From Nipponacmea schrenckii (lineage: Eukaryota; Mollusca; Gastropoda; Lottiidae), in contig CM060203.1 of assembly GCA_030562195.1 (NCBI GenBank), positions 8,508,208-8,572,207 of the forward strand: a stretch of DNA of 64,000 nt, in the 5' to 3' direction. Positions 29,991 to 42,993 of this stretch are shown one piece after another. The notes beneath the pieces are model-generated. The model did no database searches and had not been told where the DNA came from. It saw only the letters and a program-made list of their open reading frames with translations. Each line of letters starts with the position of its first letter. Position 1 is the stretch's first letter. The position numbers were made by a program, and so were the translations under genes.

Positions 29991-31991
29991 TTTATTCAGT
30001 ACCAGCAATTATTCACCTGTAAAATATAAATAAATAATATTAATGAATGAATGAATGAATTATATAATAAGTATCAAAGGGTCATTTAAATAGAATACAT
30101 ATTGATATGAGAATCCATATCAAAATGACAATTATTTTCAAAGTTACAAAATTAAAAGACTAAAAAAAAAATTCCAATTAAATAGCGACGCGCCTAATTT
30201 CAGGTTTCTAAGAAAAAGCAGCAATTCAGAATGAGCGCGACCTCTGACTTCTAATGAGAGAAAATCCTTTAATCTCCTTTATTTACTGCTGCATTAATTT
30301 TAACGGAAGTGAGATTTTAGGTCAAATGATTTGACCTGGTGTATTTTTGACATGACAAGTGGGTACAGGTGTTGTCTTAACGACCGGATATCATTTCAAA
30401 AACTTCCAGTTAATTCTGTAGAATGGTTAGTGAGTAGCATTTGATAAATAATCCGAGCATTCTTTTCTTCACCGAATAAAACGTTGAAAGGAGGATTGTT
30501 TTACGCTACCAGTAAATATATAAATACCTATTCGTTGGCCTTATTATAAAAATAATGACGAATACATTACTTTGTGGGAAATGAGTAACAAGACAATTTA
30601 ATGGATATTGTATTATTTGTGTTTATAAAATGTGTAGTACCACAAGTAAATATTTAATTGCCTACTCAACTATGATGACTATCTTCACGTGCGATATAAC
30701 TGTTTTATCAAAGACAAGCTTCACAATTTCATCGAATTGGCTGTCTTCATCTGAAATATTTCGGACTATCTGCTGGGTATTAATGAACAGCAATAAAAAC
30801 CCGCGTCTATAAAAACTCATTATTGTGCTGATAGAAACCTTTGATGATTTGAGTACATTCTGATTAATAGTACGTCAGCTTAATTTGGCACCAAGATGGA
30901 AGTTGTAAACATTATTTCTGCAAATTGCATTCTCTAGAACTCAAAGAAAGGAATTCTTTCTAATGTTAATGGGACTATTAATTTACAGTGTTGTAAATAG
31001 ATAAGAGTCCTATATACTTTTAAATATTGGCTAAATAAATGATTTCAATTGAATAACTGTCAGACAAATCCTGGTTTTAATGATTTGACAATCCGAACTC
31101 GCAATCTATATATATAAGTTTCGATTCAAAGGCAGTGACTTATCGTCAAAATAATTAGGATACATCTGTATTTCACAATATAGCTCTCCAGACAAGCACA
31201 TTTTGGCATATTATTTTTCTGATATAAGACTTGGTTGGTGAAGCAAAGCGTTCAGGTTCGTTTGTTTTCCCAGGAAAGAAAAGAGAAAGAGAGAAGACGT
31301 ATTAGGTTTAGAGGAAAAATAACAATTAATTAGCGAGTGTAGATTTAACCAAACAAACTACCAACACCTGCAGGCAGTGAGATGAAGGGAAATCCCCAGC
31401 TTAACTACCCAAATCTTGGCATTTCTACTCTTACATACATGATATCATGGCACGAACTTTTCATCTCCCTGTTTTCCTAGATAGTAAGGCAAATTTGCTT
31501 CATTGCTTTAAATACAGATTATAATTATATGTTAAAAATTATTAAATAATAATTTGTTTTTTTTAAAGGGCATTGATCAATTTGTATTATTTATTATTGA
31601 TCTAGTTCGTCGCATCGCATCGTCTTATTCTCGGCACAATTTATGCCAGTTATATTCAGATTTAAAGAGGTTTATTCTTCTAACAATATTATGCAAAAAA
31701 AGTCACTCACAATTTAGTTCAATAAGAAATTTTTAAACGGAATTCGTAAAATAGATACATTTCAAAACTCAAAACTGGTGTTAATTCTATCGCATGCTAA
31801 CCCTAAACGACAGTGCCTCAACCCCTGAGAAAACCACAACGGAAATTGTAAGACAAGACGTAAAGTATAAAGTAAGAGAGAAAGAAGTTTGTATTTATTT
31901 TAGAATGATAATATCTTGTAAATAGAGATAAGATAAATTCCTCGCGTCATTTACTAGTGTCATATTTCAACTTACTGAACTACACGAATAT
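29991..31991. other. AT-rich non-coding stretch
   Basis: A short GAAT/ATGA microsatellite near 30043-30060. No gene supported. Confidence 0.35.
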
Positions 31992-32620
31992 TGTCGATAT
32001 ATCTAACGAACTATACAGATACTGAAGGTCTGTTTAACGAACTATACAGATACTGAAGATCTGTTAAACGAACGATACTGATACAACGATCTATGAACGA
32101 ACTATACAGATACTAACGATCTATCGAACGAAATATGATTTAAAAAATAGAGACAGACTATGTTAAGAGCCACTCAGTAAGATGAGATTTACAAAATATT
32201 CATATAGTGATGATCTATCTAAAAAAAACACAGATAGATCTTTAGAACTATGCAGATACTAACGACCTATTTAACGGACTATACATACTATCTTTTTAAT
32301 TTAGTTAATACAGATAGAGATATCTAACGAACTATACAGATAATGACAATATATTTAACGGACTATGTGTATACATACACCCGTAACACAGATAAACGAT
32401 GTAAATAAAAACTATATAGATAAAGATCATCTTTGAAACAAACTATAGAGTTAGACATGATATATATCTTACGAACTTCACAGACACTGGCGATCTATTT
32501 AACGAGCTAGGCCTAGAATGTTTACAGATTTAACGAACTATATTCACGATCTATAAGCTACAGATACTGACCATCTAGTAACCTAACTATACATACATTG
32601 ACGATCTATTTTGCGAAATA
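31992..32620. repeat. Degenerate minisatellite, AACGAACTATACAGATAC
   Basis: About 20 diverged copies of a roughly 31-bp unit (TAACGAACTATACAGATACT plus ACGATCTATT). Copies at 32000-32110 are the best preserved, then decay rightwards. Confidence 0.7.
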
Positions 32621-34731
32621 TATAAGGTAAATTACAATGCAGACGGCCATGATGGTCGAAACGTTTGGAATTGAAGTATATATTTTTTCTAAATAACTAT
32701 AAAGATGCTGACCATCTACATGTATGTTATACGAACTACAAAGACACTATAATGTTAGAATTTTTTTTTACAAACTTTATCTAAATAGGTTTCATATTGA
32801 AAATTAATTGAACAAACTGCGTTTATATCGCTAGATGAACTATATGTACATAGGTATTTGATGATGATTCTTATAGTTCCGAAATTCGAAATATTGAAAT
32901 GCCATCAAGGTACCGGTCTTTGCCACTCAGTGTGGGGTCAGATTTTAAAGTCATCATCCGCGTTATTTCAATGTAAAATGGATAGAAAATTAACGATTTC
33001 CTGGTAGCAAGGTCTTGATCAAAGCTTTCAGCTCACTCAACCATTGAGTGTTGCTTATTGAGCAGAGTTCGTACACCTCTCGCATCGATTGATAGATTTT
33101 ACATGAAAATAATCTAAGATGGCATTTTCTGGTTTATATCCGATTACGTGATTTATATTGGTTAAGGGTGTTGTAAGAGATGCTCTCCTATAGAAGCACT
33201 GGCCTTGGTCATAAGTAGAGACTATGCTACGAATTTCAGTATACATCAATTGATAAGAAATTATCTACTTCTGGAGAAATTTACAGGATAAAGCCATTAA
33301 ATTAAAAAATTCAGAATGATTACTTCAGGTGCGAAGGAATTGGATATTTAACAATATCTGTACGAAATATATTGACTGAAAAAATAAAATATCTTATTTA
33401 TCTTATTTTGACTGTCAATAGTTCTTTTTTTTGGACTTATTTTTCACACATCCCTTACTGAACACACCATATATACATACACATAATAGATTATTTAGGG
33501 GTACATTTAAAAGAAAGGATAATTTATTTTCTGCAAAAGGGTACCTTTAAACGTGTACACGAAAATAAGTGATGTTAGAGGTCTTGCTTAGTAATAATTT
33601 ACTGCTCCCCGTGATGAGAAATCCAGAGACAAGTTCTTAATATCATGTTGTTTCTATGAGAATTCCAGACTCCAACATTTACATCCTCGTTATCCCTCAT
33701 CAAATTATCAGATTTTTCATTTTCTTTTAACTTCCAATTCATCCATCCAATAAAACCCTTTTAAAACATGACATTATGAGTGATGTGCGTATTATATTTT
33801 TAAAAATTAACTTCAATGCAAGTGATGTAACTCGGAATACTAGGCATGTCATCTAGGCATCAATGCCAAAGGGTCCAAAGACTTTGTGGAATATATTATT
33901 TTAAACGTCTTCGTGGATAAATACAACGGGTTTCTAATCTATTTAAATATTAAGTTAAAGAGCTCTATCAACTTTCTTTGTTTGAAAACAATCGAGTGTT
34001 ATCTACAAACAGAAGTCTGCTCGTTTATCAACCAGAAGTTTGTTTCACGTCAAGTTGCCTGGGAATTCTACTAAATTTTAACAATATATTTAAAGGGAAA
34101 GTTGTGCATCTATATAAGTTTTCTGCAATTAACATTTTATATTGGTTGTGTTGAATTACACCTATATGTATCTTCAAAATTTGCTTTGGTAATAATTTTG
34201 TTTTTATTACATTAACTTTGCAGACAAGCATCAGAAAAAAGTTCTTATATAAAAAGTCTGTTTTTTTTTTCATTAACAAGGAAAATGTTTTTATTAATTT
34301 TAAGAATAATAGTTTTGATCTGCAGATTTCAAATATTAACACATTGGTTTCTAGGAAGGGTTTGCACTTTAAGTTGATAAAAAACAACTAAGACTTTGTT
34401 TTGTTAAATGAGTCGTGTTTTCTGAGAGTATCATTATCATTTCTAAAAATCTTCCTGTAACCCTATTTATTATCTTTCTTCTGAAAATTGATGCTTTAAA
34501 CATTTGTCTTAAGAAGTCATTTTTCATAATTGCTACATTTTTTACATCTTTTAGGAGAGTTTTTAGTTTTAGCCAGAAGTTTGACTAGATAAATATCTTT
34601 GTTACTTAGACTGTCTTGGAAATGTTTTAGTTTCTTTGCAATATCATCAACATTATTAGTACTTCAATGTAGAATAGATATTTCGGCATAAACAAAGTTT
34701 TGGGTTTTTTTTTTAAGAAAAACTATCTCAC
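32621..34731. other. AT-rich stretch 3' of Twist copy A
   Basis: No other gene supported. It should contain the 3' UTR intron and terminal non-coding exon of the Twist gene on the minus strand, but I cannot place the acceptor confidently. Confidence 0.3.
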
Positions 34732-34735
34732 CTTT
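34730..34735 (-). promoter_or_regulatory. Candidate 3' UTR splice donor of Twist copy A
   Basis: CAAAG|GTGAGA on the minus strand, about 20 bases after the stop codon (intron GT at 34731-34730). Vertebrate TWIST genes also have one coding exon and an intron in the 3' UTR, so this position is expected. Confidence 0.5.
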
Positions 34736-34751
34736 GATATACTGACGAATG

Positions 34752-35366
34752 TCAATGTCCAGAAACATTCCATGCCCCTTCCATTCTCCACACTGAAAAT
34801 GCATAACTAAGTCTTTCGTGGGCCACATAGTTACAACTTGTACTCCCAGGGGGGGATTTCGTATCTATCAACTCGTCATTTCGTAACACTTGATATAAAA
34901 AGTCAATATATCGGGAGGCGAGTTTTAATGTTTGCATTTTACTAAGTTTATCAGAAGGAAGAGTCGGAATAATTTGTCGCAACTGTGTAAAAGCATCGTT
35001 TAAGGATTGTGTTCGTTGTCGTTCACGCACATTAGCGGTAACACGCTGCTGTTGAAGTTCTTCATAATTTCCAGGAGATTTACGACGTTGACGTTTTGCC
35101 TTACCACCACTGTCCGACGTTAAAGATCGTTTGCGAGACGTACTATCTTTTGAACTGTCCATGGAATCCGGAGAAACTGACCCTAAACTGTAATCTCCCT
35201 CACCACCGTACATCCCCTCCCCGGTCCCATAACCTTCCAATGAATGATGATAACTGTTTTCCGATTGATCACCTTCTGATCGCGATTCTTCAGATTTTAA
35301 ATACGTGTCCTCGACTTTATTCTGATCCATATTCAACAGAAGGGTCGTCTGTTCCGGCACCATCAT
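34752..35366 (-). CDS. twist: Twist-family bHLH transcription factor, copy A
   Basis: 204 residues in a single coding exon. Residues 1-75 are acidic and Ser/Gly-rich. Basic nuclear-localisation-like clusters lie at 78-80 and 91-96 (KRQRRK). The bHLH spans about 107-161: basic region [16 protein letters not shown], loop [12 protein letters not shown], helix 2 [15 protein letters not shown]. The WR motif, diagnostic for Twist, is at 187-200 ([13 protein letters not shown]). Family role: dimerises with E proteins at E-boxes and directs mesoderm and mesenchyme specification. The first of two start ATGs is used here; the second Met is adjacent. Intergenic distance to copy B is 20.8 kb on the same strand. 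Confidence 0.95.
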   Translation of the reverse strand: MMVPEQTTLLLNMDQNKVEDTYLKSEESRSEGDQSENSYHHSLEGYGTGEGMYGGEGDYSLGSVSPDSMDSSKDSTSRKRSLTSDSGGKAKRQRRKSPGNYEELQQQRVTANVRERQRTQSLNDAFTQLRQIIPTLPSDKLSKMQTLKLASRYIDFLYQVLRNDELIDTKSPPGSTSCNYVAHERLSYAFSVWRMEGAWNVSGH

Positions 35367-38300
35367 TTAAAACACAACACACAAACTTATAAGGCGTCTT
35401 TCAATTTCAACACGAGTTTTGAAGTTTACAACAATGGTGGATAAAAGTATTGTTTAGTCGTGTATATTTTTAGAATCTCACGAATTTCTGTAGTACACGG
35501 TTCCAAAGCACGATGTAAATAATGGAATAAATTTCACTCACAGAGTTTCTGAATCTAGCACAAACACACTAAGAAGTCGTCTTGCCTCTTACTTTATCGG
35601 CCAAACATATCTAGAAAAGGTCACCATTTACCAAATATCGGCAGCAGACAGCAGGCTGTAATGGGTTCAATGCCGATGTCGTACTGACAGCCACGTCTGG
35701 TGTATTTATGTATACCCCACCATACATCAGCTTGAGAGCGTGGAGGGAGGAATAAGCTGCCAGATTCGCCTGTCAATCAAATCTTAAGACGGGGCTTGGG
35801 GTATTGGGTTTCAGATTTGGCAATATCTTGAAAGAGCAAGAAGGCTATCGACGTTCCAACTGGCACAAAGGCCATATACATTATTATTACATCAGTATTA
35901 TCCAGACATTTAATTCATATTACGTTATATTAATATACGGCTTAATAATCGAGTCCAATTCGTTTCTTATTGCTGCCGCTTTGTAGTGGCTTCCAATTGA
36001 GAAATAAAAAAGCCGAAATAATATACACCATAAAGCAAGTCGTTACATTTAAATTATTTTATAACTAGTTTATTGTATAGTTAGAATGTTTTTGAAGATG
36101 GTTTCAGTGTATTAAGCAGTTTTATTTGTGTATCTACCTCGTTTAACTAACGTGTCGTGGTGATTATTAAAACTATTGTAAACTCATTAACTACTGAGAT
36201 TAAAGGATTAATAGAGATTAACAACCTTCTTAATTCAGATGAAGGATTTGGTTCCATGGAGTTTTATTTTTATTTTTAGTGAAAGAAAATATGCTTTGTG
36301 CACGTAAATATTTTTGCGTTACTTTGTTAAGAATATAACCAATCTAAATGTTATCATTCGTTATTTCATTCTCAAATATACGTGTAACAGTAATCGGTTA
36401 CAATGTTATGAATATTGAGTTTATATACATTGACAAAAATAAATCAGTAAGAAAGAAACAACTATTTATACAAAACGATGTAGTCTATTTCTCTGGGGGT
36501 CTTCTCCACTAAGCAGTCCTTGGCCAAAGATCCATTATGTCGCAACATTTTACTAATTTTTAAGGTGAATGTATAGATTTTGGTTGTCTTTGATTAAAGG
36601 TATCCCTGAACTCAATCTTATACCACAATAACTTGAAAAAGATAACTTGATATGTTGATATCCTTCTCGGAATACCTCTAGCGAAGAACTGACGAACCTA
36701 CAGCACGTGTAAAATCAAACTGCACGACAAGTGTAATAAAACGTAATAAAATAAAATGATCTATTTTGATTAACCAACTTTAAAGATGGTGAGCATGTTT
36801 ATTTTTCAATCTTCACATTTCACTTGGAGTTTGTTATCATTGAAAGTTGTTTTACGGGTCGGGTTTACTGACTTCAAACAGACCAAGACACACCGTAAAC
36901 TATCCCAGGCTACTTACATCCATAAATATGACAGAAACATCATTTATTTTAAATTTATTGATATCATTTCAAAGATAATTCCATAAGAAAATATTGAAGT
37001 AGTAACATGTTATGTGTCTGTTAAAATGATTGTAAAGGGTCATGCAATCCACGTAGCTCATTATGATAGAACCATCCCTTAAAGATTGAAATCCACTTTG
37101 TCTTTTGCACCTCGCTTGTCAATTGCATAAATCGTCAGGTGTGCCACAGATAAATTTCTGGACAGGGCATAGTTGATTGTTAAGAGAAATGTAGAATCCA
37201 ATGTGTTATTCATTAATCAAAAGAAATTTAGTGCAAACTGTCTTATGGACTGATTTCTTCATACAAACAGTGTTTCGTGGTTACTACAGTTAAAAAGTAT
37301 TAAGGCAAATAGATTTGTCTGAAGCCAATTTTGATCTGCTGTCAACAGCTTCTGAAAATCCCAGATTACGTTTCAGTTTCTATACTCCAAACCGGATATG
37401 ACGAATAAATAATCGTGTCATGTGTATTACGGATGTAAATAAAATGAAATTAATGTCACCAAAGCAAACTTTGTTTCAAAACGTAAACTTGTAAAGCTGT
37501 GTGTTTTAATCCGCTGCCAATACGAAATTTTGTTCCTATGATAACAAAATGAGAGGACCTATGGTGAAGTTGAACCGGATATTACGGATTATTGAAAATT
37601 TGATATTATAACACCTTTTGAACACACTGGCAGCAGAAAGTCTTTGGTTAACTCTTTGACTATACTATTCTGTTTCCATATAGGTCTATATTTCGTAAAC
37701 GATTTGTCTATTTTTTCTATTAAAGAGATTATAAATGAAATTATTAATAATATTAATCCCTATAGGCCCAGACTATGTATTTAAGAAAATCAATTGAAAA
37801 TAAAATTAGCAATTTACAATCAAAAAATTTAAAATTGAATCTTTGTCTTGATATAGAACGCATCAATTATATTTATTGGGGTAAGGACAAAGTGTCAACA
37901 CAATTATTAAAATACCGAATTGGTTTTATTTCAAGAAATTTTAGACTTGCAGAAGCTCAAATATAGATTTACTTACAAGTGTATATTACGTCATATTAAA
38001 CAGCATGATGTCAGATAGGGTAAACCCAGGAATCCTCAAGGGGTACTCCCCGTCATTCAACAGTAACCTCATTAATTATTCTCATTAACACCTACTTAAT
38101 GATCTTAATGTATATCCGACCGATAGTCAGGGCGAATTTTAGGCAGATATTACATGATGATAATACGACTTTAAAACATTCAGAAAACGGGGTAGTAGGA
38201 CTATTGCTTCTATTTTACAGCATATCATAATTATTATGACCGGCGCAGCGAAATATACCTTTTTCTGTCCGAGCTGGGCTAAGTATTCATGTGAATTCAT

Positions 38301-38589
38301 AATGCGTATCCTAGAACCACGCTTTTATAGTATAACAATGCAGTAGAGATATGAAAAATCTTCTAGTTATGCAAATAAACTTCAAGAAAAGTTTTAAGAT
38401 GGTTCTACTCTAAGACCACAATGGGTTCTGTCATTCACAAATATTTCAAAATTCAATTCCCAATTGCACGTTTTGTCTTAGAAAGTATAGAGAAGAACAA
38501 GATTGAGCAAGAAGGAAGTTGAAAGGAAGAGTTGAGAATGAAGATTCGAATGAAGTAGAATCTCCCATAAGCGAGATCCAGTCATGCTT
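35367..38589. other. Upstream region of Twist copy A
   Basis: No other gene seen. On the minus strand TATACATAAATA at about 35705-35716 could be a TATA-type core promoter, giving a 5' UTR of about 300 bp. Short frames such as the one near 37.8 kb have no recognisable sequence. Confidence 0.35.
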
Positions 38590-38805
38590 GTTGACGATAC
38601 TGCGTATAATAAAAGATTTTTACACGAATATTATTTGTGTCATGAACTTGTCTCCCTTTGAAATGATTCTCTATTAAATGGTACATAATTTTTCATTTGA
38701 TGATAAGATGGTTAAAATTCTAATTAATCTGATCATATCTAAATTAATCAACCAATTAAACAATGAAGTCATCAAAGACACCGTCAGTCAACCCAAAATT
38801 CTAAA
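38590..38805 (+). repeat. Duplicated AT-rich block between Twist genes, copy 1
   Basis: The central 180 bp matches 42812-42993 with about ten differences. It contains TCTAATTAATCTGATCATAT and AAATTAATCAACCAATTAAA, i.e. several TAAT/ATTA homeodomain-type cores, with no terminal inverted repeats. It is either a duplicated regulatory element or an unclassified short transposable element. Confidence 0.75.
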
Positions 38806-41800
38806 TTATATTTTAAACGTCTATTAAGCTATATTCTGACTTCTCTGGAAGTAATTTTCTGGTTGGTTTGAGACTCACACGTGTAATTCAGATAAATGGC
38901 TATAACGCTTAATACATGAATGATGGCTAGGTCGTAGAATCGAGGATAATCCTTTTGGTGAATGAAAAACCTCAATACCCTTTCCACACTTCACTAAAAA
39001 GCAGAGGCTTTTAGAATTGTGAAATTGCTTAACATAAAAAGTAACGAGAATATTTGGTTAACTGTAGAATTTGAATTGCATACCATTGGCCTTAGGGAAA
39101 TAATTATAAGTACAATGAAAAACAGGAAGATTGACCAGTAAATAAGTTATAAGGATGGTAGCCGAGTTAACGGGGAATGAAGAACTGATAGAAGTTGAAA
39201 CCAACTGAAGAAATGACAGCCATTGGAGTACAGTACAGAGGAAATGGAGTAAAGAAACAATGGATGTGAATATTAGACGAGAATCAGTTTCAAAGGAGAG
39301 AAGGCAAGATACGAAATTGCAGTTGCCTTGGATCATCCTATTCTGACCGGCTTACTTCTTGGAAAAAAAAAATTTGGTTATAAAAAATTTTCATAGGTAT
39401 CTTTAGTGGTCAAATAAAATTGGAGAGAATTCCTTCACTAGAAATCTTTGGGATATTTCAGGAGCAAGTTGGCGAATTTTGGCCGTGGCTATGTGTTATT
39501 ACATTATAGCCTTCATAAAAGGTATATTGATGACCAAACAAAATAATTTTTATTTTAAAGTAATGATCCCTGTTTAGTTTCAGCTGTTCAATAAATGTTC
39601 GCTTTTTTAGTCAAGTATTCGCCTTTACCCCGGATATTCCCATTCTAAGACCTTTCTTAGATTTTGAAATAGCAGTTCCACAGCCCCCCACCCCCCATGT
39701 TTCAATTAAACAAACATAATTCCCATGAAGTGATTGCATGTGAAAATGGCAAGGATATAGGACAGATAATTCTTGATTTCAATGATATTTTGAAGTTTGT
39801 AAGAATCGTGATCTGGCATTAGTTTTGCTTAATTCGGAAATCGCCATTTTATCATTTAAGGATTGTCATCTTGATCGCCCGCGGTGTCATTAAGATAAAA
39901 TCTATGATAAGACAAAAATAATAAACGTATGTGTTATCTCTATTACGATTTATTATTTCGCAGCAGTAAAACGTGCCACAATTCTGCAAATTCTTTAAAA
40001 CAAAAAGACTTTATCGATACCACTGTCTCCAAAAGAGATTTAATATTTATAGCAAAGATATAAAGGTGTATTTAAAATAAACCAATAAGCATTCAGTCAT
40101 TTACGAAAGCAATTCACATACCTTTTCTGGCATCATTGAGTCACCGAGTTTGCACAAGATCGTCTGATTTCGACCATGCCTGCTATATTGTTTTCGCAAA
40201 ACTGGATTCTGTAAACGATTTTTAAAAAACATAATAGCACAGATAGCAACTGAAGCAGACTTATGCCAAAGTACCTTCAGGTTTAAGGATTGTCCATGCA
40301 TATCAAATGGATGCAAAGCATGTCCCTTTATATCAAAAACTCATTATTTTTTAGTAACTTTACAAATAAAAGATACCCGATCCAGGAGCACCTAACATGT
40401 TAAAACTCGAATGTAATATAATTAATTTCTTGTAAAGAATGCCCAAAGCAATATAAAGGGAAACTAAGAATAATTTCTACACTCGTTTTAATGCTCACAG
40501 ATCCGATATCAAATTATAGACATAATCCTTTCAATCTCGACCACCCTTTCGCTAGACGATCTAACCCTAACCCCAATTGGGCACATACAAATCACCTTGC
40601 CGAATTCCGTCTAGACTCAATATTTACCAAAATGCAGGCATAGTCGCCAAGTTCAATACAACCTGTAATCAAGCATCACGACAGCTAATGCCAATTTCTG
40701 GAGTCTTCAAGAGAGACTCCCCCATGTCATTACCTGGAGTTGCTAACAAACTAAATTGAAACTTAAAACAATCTGTACATAACAGGTACTATGCCTCTCG
40801 CTCAATTTAAATAAGAACGGAAAAAATACCAGCACACCCAAACCCATTATTCCAATGTCTGAATAAAGGATTTTTTTCATCCTTGGCCTGTACATTTGTG
40901 AAAATCAGATCGAGACATTGAAAGCATCAATTTGCATCTTTCAAATTTTCAATCGCACGTTCCTGAATTTCTACTAGTGCGAATGATTAAACCTAATGTC
41001 AAGATTGTGAAATATGTACCAAATGCAAACAGAAATAGAAAATGATAATTAAATCTAAACGAAGTGAAAAAAAAAGTGCGAATTATTAGTGTAACCGATA
41101 CGCATACACAATTTAGAAACAATCTTTACATTCCCTTTCATATAATGCAATAATTATTGTGCTCATTGTCTCGTCACCATGGTTGACGAAACCTTTATGT
41201 CAATACATGAAGTTCCGAGGATTAATTGAGGCCAATAAAATCAACCAGAGCAAGTTTAAATATCCGGTCTAGAAAATATTGGGAAATATAACCATTAGTC
41301 TACCTGTCCGAATATTTTTTTTATTGAGTTGTTTAAAGGGATAATATATAATAATAATTACATTAAATTTGAAAATTTTAAAATTGGCCAATAAGAGCTC
41401 TATTCATTAGTAAATATATCTGCTGCCATAAATAACGTAAAATAAAACAAGTAATAATCCATAAATATGCATTTGAATATTGAAAAACGCCTAATTGATT
41501 TGGGTTTTTCAATAATGACTTAATTTTGTGACTTTTCCATATATTAAGGGATTCTGTTACTTTATTACACCAGGTAAGTTCACTGATGAATATATGCTCA
41601 TATTGGCCATTCTTGAGAACTAAAATTCCACGTTTATGCTAAGACTCAGTATATAGATATTCATATATATACAAAGGATTTCCATAAATGTTTTTCTATT
41701 CTGAAATCTAGGGATTATAATTTTTTAAATAACTTTTTAATGGTGCCAATAGATCAACAAAATTCTTACATCAAATAATCCATCCACTGATCTATCTGCA

Positions 41801-42197
41801 GCTATAGGATCCCAAATAAAACCTTTAACCACTGGTCCACGCAACGGGAAATTCTCTAAAAATTAACTATTGCCACCTAGCTAACTAGTCTTAGAGGCTG
41901 ATCAGTTGTAGGCTACTCGTAAACAAACGTGAAAAGAGTGTAATAAATCTTTATAAAATTTGATGCAGAATATAAATATTTATATTGCTATAAAGGTAAC
42001 CTCGAAATAATAAACAGTTCATATGCAAATATCACACTACGTTATTTTAACATTATCACCAGTATTTTAATGATACCAAGGGGAGCAACTCTTCAGATTA
42101 AGTCACGATTAATTTCTTCTACAAACCCAAAATTATAAACACTCGCAATCTCATGGTATATCACGTGACGTAGTTTACAAACAAGAAAATAATCAAA
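38806..42197. other. Intergenic DNA between Twist copies
   Basis: AT-rich. Octamer-like ATTTGCAT near 40931 and ATGCATATCAAAT near 40290 are the only motif-like words I noted. No supported gene. Confidence 0.3.
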
Positions 42198-42400
42198 ATG
42201 GCGACTATCAAAGACGAGGATCGCAGAAATGGTGAATTTATTTTCTTGTTTTTCGTGTCTCTGAAGACTATCCAAACAAGATGGAAGTAATTTATCCACG
42301 ACTTGCCAGCAATGACTAACTTCGACATTATTTTTTTAACATTTCAGCTTTTCCTGTTTGCCCTTCTCTGACAGAGAGTTATCAAGTCCACGAGAAATGA
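42198..42400 (+). CDS. Possible two-exon microprotein gene, 28 residues
   Basis: Exon 1 42198-42231 (AAAATGG context, MATIKDEDRRN), donor G|GTGAAT; acceptor TAACATTTCAG at 42346-42347; exon 2 42348-42400 reads AFPVCPSLTESYQVHEK then TGA. An upstream TCACGTGACGTAG looks promoter-like, and AATAAA follows at 42420 and about 42597. Everything is inferred from signals. It may instead be the 5' end of a longer gene or chance. Confidence 0.3.
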
Positions 42401-42771
42401 TTTCAACATGTGGCAATGAAATAAAAACAAAACAACTTGATAAAACAATGGAATTTATTATATTGCTTAATTCCCATTGGTGCCTGCTATTTTACTCCTC
42501 CCTTCTAGACACACTGGAACTACGTTTCTCTCTTTCTGTCATTCTGTCTGATTTCGATGTTGGTTATAAACTCAATAGTTATTACAAGTGAAAGAAAATA
42601 AAAGTTTTGATTGAAATTTTTGACGTTTATTAATATCGCTTAGACGGTCAATATTTCAAAAAAATACTACTGCAAAGATGTTTAATGAATCAATTCGAAA
42701 TAAATAATTCTGGCCGACTCAAATAACTGAATTATCTAGACTTTCCCAGAAGCCAGATCAACTCGTGCCTT

Positions 42772-42993
42772 TTGACGATATTACATAATATATATAAAAA
42801 TAAAAAATGTGTACACGAATATTATCTGTGTCATGAACTTGTCTCCCTTTGAAATGATTCTCTATTAAATGGTACATTATTTTTCATTTTATGATAAGAT
42901 GGTTTAAATTCTAATTAATCTGATCATATATAAATTAATCAACCAATTAAACAATGAAGTCATCAAAGACAGTGTCATTCAACCTGAAATTAT
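42772..42993 (+). repeat. Duplicated AT-rich block between Twist genes, copy 2
   Basis: About 94% identical to 38621-38803, same orientation, 4.2 kb away. The upstream words TTGACGATA...TAATA also match, more loosely. Confidence 0.75.

Noticed and set aside
35096..35392. Plus-strand 98-codon frame opposite Twist copy A (and 56405-56614 opposite copy B)
   Set aside because: Antisense shadows of strongly conserved bHLH coding sequence.
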